A DNA stretch of 64,000 nucleotides from Stenotrophomonas sp. ASS1. GTDB taxonomy: Bacteria > Pseudomonadota > Gammaproteobacteria > Xanthomonadales > Xanthomonadaceae. Positions 61,994 to 64,000 of the stretch are shown piece after piece. The notes under the pieces are model-generated. The model was given only the letters and a program-made list of their open reading frames with translations. It ran no database searches and had not been told where the DNA came from. The stretch is taken from the NCBI RefSeq assembly GCF_004346925.1, contig NZ_CP031167.1, positions 186,001 through 250,000 on the forward strand. Reading direction: 5' to 3'. Position 1 is the first letter of the stretch, and every line of letters starts with the position of its first letter. Made by a program: the position numbers and the translations under genes.

Positions 61994-62738
61994 GTGTTTC
62001 GATCGCCGGCGGCTCGCCATAGAACCGCCGCAGTTGCGCAGCGACGTCCGGCAACGCCTGCTGCAGCAGATCCGGCGCGGAGAAGTGGTACTCGCTGGTC
62101 ACCGCGAAGAATTCTTCCGGTGCCTCGGCCGCATACGGATCGATCAGCGATTCTTCGCCCGCATCGACCTGGGCACAGAAGGCGTCGTAGGCGCGCTGGA
62201 ACGTGGCCGCCCACTCGCGCTGCCATGCGCGCGGCAGCGGCGGCGTGCCGTCCATCGCACCGTCCAGTGCATCCAGCTTGTGCACCATTTCGTGCACCGC
62301 CACGCAGTAGCCCTCGTGCGGCGCCGCCAGGTCGGCCTGCACATCGGCCCAGGACAGGATCAACGGACCGCTGTCCCACGATTCGCCAATCAGTTCGTCA
62401 TCCCACTCATGCAGCACCCCGGCCGCATCCATGTGGCTGCGGTGCACGCGGAATGCGTCGGGGTAGATGATCAGCTGCGACCAGCCTTCCAGTCCCACCT
62501 CGCCGAATTCCAGCAGCGGCAGGCAGCACAGCGCGGCCAGCAGCACGCCATCGCCGGCCTGCAGCTGCAGCTCACCAATTGGGGTAATGGTCTTCTCATG
62601 CAGGAAGCGCGTGGTCAGCACACGCAGGCGCGTGCGGCGTTCGTCGTCCAGTCCGTGCAGCCAGGCCGCGCGGCGGAAGGCGTCATCCCAAAGTGCATCG
62701 TCGATCGGCCGCGGCGCAGGCCGCAGCCACTGCAGCAA
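61989..62738 (-). CDS. mtfA: Zinc-dependent peptidase MtfA
   Basis: About 249 residues. The metalloprotease motif is VAVHEMVHKLDALDG (HExxH plus the following aspartate), and EEFFAVTSEYHF supplies the third ligand, as in MtfA, which in E. coli binds the repressor Mlc and has aminopeptidase activity. The start is uncertain: no ATG or GTG is in frame near the expected N-terminus, and TTG at 62738 (MLQWLRPAP) is the best choice. This lies nine bases after the stop of the small secreted protein, so translation may depend on coupling. Confidence 0.85.
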   Translation of the reverse strand: MLQWLRPAPRPIDDALWDDAFRRAAWLHGLDDERRTRLRVLTTRFLHEKTITPIGELQLQAGDGVLLAALCCLPLLEFGEVGLEGWSQLIIYPDAFRVHRSHMDAAGVLHEWDDELIGESWDSGPLILSWADVQADLAAPHEGYCVAVHEMVHKLDALDGAMDGTPPLPRAWQREWAATFQRAYDAFCAQVDAGEESLIDPYAAEAPEEFFAVTSEYHFSAPDLLQQALPDVAAQLRRFYGEPPAIETR

Positions 62739-62746
62739 CGACTTGA

Positions 62747-63025
62747 TCAGCGGAACATTCCCGGCAGGTAGCTGTGCCACTTCGGCGCGCGGATGCGCGG
62801 CAGCATGTCGTCGTCGCTGCCACCGCCACCGGTGGTGGTGCTGGCTGCCGGGCGTACCGGCGCCGCCTTGGTACTGGCGGCCGATGCGCTGGCGGTGGGC
62901 GCGCGCTGCGAGGCGGCATCGCCATTGGAGGACACGCAGGCCCCACGGCTGTCGTCCAGCGCTGCTGTCGCAGACGCCGCGAAGGGCATCAGCAGCAGGA
63001 TCAGGCAATGGGCATAACGGCGCAT
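62747..63025 (-). CDS. Small secreted protein, unknown function
   Basis: 92-residue protein with a signal peptide (RRYAHCLILLLMPFAASATA). The mature part is low in complexity: a Ser/Ala/Thr-rich middle (APTASASAASTKAAPVRPAA), a GGGG turn with three aspartates, and a basic end (LPRIRAPKWHSYLPGMFR). It lies just upstream of mtfA and is probably co-transcribed. An ATG three codons earlier (63034) is possible. No known family recognised. Confidence 0.65.
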   Translation of the reverse strand: MRRYAHCLILLLMPFAASATAALDDSRGACVSSNGDAASQRAPTASASAASTKAAPVRPAASTTTGGGGSDDDMLPRIRAPKWHSYLPGMFR

Positions 63026-63169
63026 TGACGACATCCACGTTAAGGGAGGGTGAGTTCCCGATTCTAGCCCGAACCCGGCGCCCCGTTGGAAGCCCCCGCG
63101 AAACCCAGCGTGGCGGGCGTCGCTGGCGGCTTTCCCGCATAATTCCTTCCTGACTTCGTGGAAGCTGCC

Positions 63170-64000
63170 GTGGACGATCGCCAATTGCTGGCCAAACTCG
63201 CTGCCGGTCGCCTGTCCGGCGACGCCCTGGCCCGTGAGCTGGGTCAGACCCGGGCGGCCATTTGGAAGCGTATTCAAGGACTTAGGGCCGCCGGTGTGGA
63301 CATCGAGGGCCGTGCTGGCGAAGGCTATGGCCTGACCCGTCCGGTCGACCTGCTGGACCCGGACGCGATCCGCGCCGGCTTGCCTGCCGACGTCCAGACC
63401 CTGCTGCACGAGCTGCAGGTGGCCTGGACGGTGGACTCGACCAACGCCGAATTGCTGCGTTGCAGCGCGCCCCAGCGCGGGGTGAGCGTTCTGCTGGCCG
63501 AACGCCAGACCGGCGGCCGTGGCCGTCGCGGCCGTGCTTGGGCCTCGCCGCTGGCCGCGCATATCTACCTGTCGGTGCTGCGCCTGTACTCCGGTGGCCT
63601 CGGCCGCCTGGCCGGGCTGAGCCTGGTGGCCGGTATCGCCGTGGCCGAAGCGCTGCACGATCTGGGCTACACCCAGGCCCAGCTGAAGTGGCCGAATGAC
63701 CTGATCGTCGACGGCAAGCGCAAGCTGGTCGGCCTGCTCGCAGAAGGCGGTGGCGAGTACGCCGGCCCGGCGCGCGCGGTGATCGGCATCGGCATCAACA
63801 CGCATATGCCACCGTCGTTCGCCGAGCAGATCACCCAGCCGTGGGTGGACCTGGACACGCTGGCCGGCAAGCCGGTGGACCGCAACATGGTCGTTGCTGC
63901 CGTGCTGACGCGCCTGCTGCCGGCGCTGGAAGAATTCGATCGCGAAGGCCTCGCTCCGTTCCTGCCGCGCTACGCCGCGTTCGACATGCTGGCTGGCCGC
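63170..64000 (+). CDS. birA: Biotin operon repressor / biotin-protein ligase BirA, 5' part
   Basis: Open reading frame of 277 codons running off the right edge. The N-terminal helix-turn-helix (LSGDALARELGQTRAAIWKR) is the biotin-operon DNA-binding domain. The ligase part has the biotinyl-AMP loop GGRGRRGRAWASPL, KWPNDLIVDGKRKLVGLLAE and GIGINTH. BirA attaches biotin to carboxylases such as LiuD in this window. The start is GTG at 63170. The C-terminal capping domain is cut by the window end. Confidence 0.93.
   Translation, partial: MDDRQLLAKLAAGRLSGDALARELGQTRAAIWKRIQGLRAAGVDIEGRAGEGYGLTRPVDLLDPDAIRAGLPADVQTLLHELQVAWTVDSTNAELLRCSAPQRGVSVLLAERQTGGRGRRGRAWASPLAAHIYLSVLRLYSGGLGRLAGLSLVAGIAVAEALHDLGYTQAQLKWPNDLIVDGKRKLVGLLAEGGGEYAGPARAVIGIGINTHMPPSFAEQITQPWVDLDTLAGKPVDRNMVVAAVLTRLLPALEEFDREGLAPFLPRYAAFDMLAGR

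Larger units (their letters stand above)
61694..62035. repeat. 171-bp tandem duplication at the mtfA 3' end
   Basis: Unit 1 (61694-61864) and unit 2 (61865-62035) are nearly identical; for example GCGCGTTCCCGTCCG starts both, and CAACCTCATGA and CTTCGGTGGCATTGCC recur at the same offset. Each unit holds a facing SMAG pair and the last codons of mtfA, but only unit 2 is joined to the gene. Confidence 0.92.

Overview
The window looks like a chromosomal segment of a Stenotrophomonas maltophilia-complex bacterium (Xanthomonadaceae, Gammaproteobacteria). The evidence is the high-GC coding style, the family-level protein matches, and above all more than twenty copies of a short palindrome headed by GTAG, the REP family known from this species as SMAG. 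Most of the window is ordinary core metabolism in both orientations. I saw no tRNA, rRNA, CRISPR array, intact IS element or prophage.

Layout. 1-3.2 kb: end of arfB, an acyltransferase, and a Dcp-like lipoprotein peptidase. 3.3-4.6 kb: a low-GC orphan gene that looks acquired. 4.8-6.5 kb: two tandem AroQ-fold proteins, then a signal peptidase I. 6.5-8.8 kb: a YnfM-like MFS transporter and a LysR regulator. 8.8-9.1 kb: a repeat cluster. 9.1-13.2 kb: a LysR regulator and the glyoxylate shunt (aceB, aceA). 13.5-18.8 kb: a cNMP-binding diguanylate cyclase, a class III cyclase fused to a TPR region, a 95-residue peptide with an NHLP-type leader, and a SagB-like flavin dehydrogenase. The last three match a putative peptide-modification (RiPP-like) system whose product and function are, to my knowledge, unknown; it is the most interesting locus here. 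18.8-24.4 kb: leucine/isovalerate catabolism (liuD, liuB, liuA) with a divergent TetR regulator. 24.5-30.3 kb: cytochrome c, an extracellular nuclease, an EamA transporter, a hydrolase-zapE pair, and a DUF2884 protein. 30.8-34.4 kb: class Ia ribonucleotide reductase nrdA-nrdB. 34.6-39.7 kb: a LysE exporter, a thioesterase, a sirtuin, an old yellow enzyme, a LysR regulator and purU. 40.0-41.8 kb: pncA and queH behind a cobalamin riboswitch. 41.9-44.2 kb: a membrane patatin and an unknown protein. 44.4-51.5 kb: valine catabolism (mmsA to mmsB) with a divergent ScfR-type regulator. 51.5-53.4 kb: an AbiE type IV toxin-antitoxin pair next to two perfect ~50-bp palindromes. 53.6-58.9 kb: ohr, a CDF transporter, a SulP transporter with a folded leader, a DUF6338 protein with a small partner, and dusA. 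58.9-61.7 kb: a PepSY-like protein and phoPQ. 61.7-64 kb: a 171-bp tandem duplication at the end of mtfA, a small secreted protein, and the start of birA.

How the genes connect. Leucine and valine breakdown feed acetyl-CoA and propionyl-CoA, and the glyoxylate shunt recovers carbon from C2 units. queH is the cobalamin-independent epoxyqueuosine reductase, so the riboswitch upstream of it probably saves this enzyme for B12 shortage. The peptide-modification locus sits beside two nucleotide-cyclase-type proteins, which hints at second-messenger control. All calls come from reading the sequence; no database search was run.
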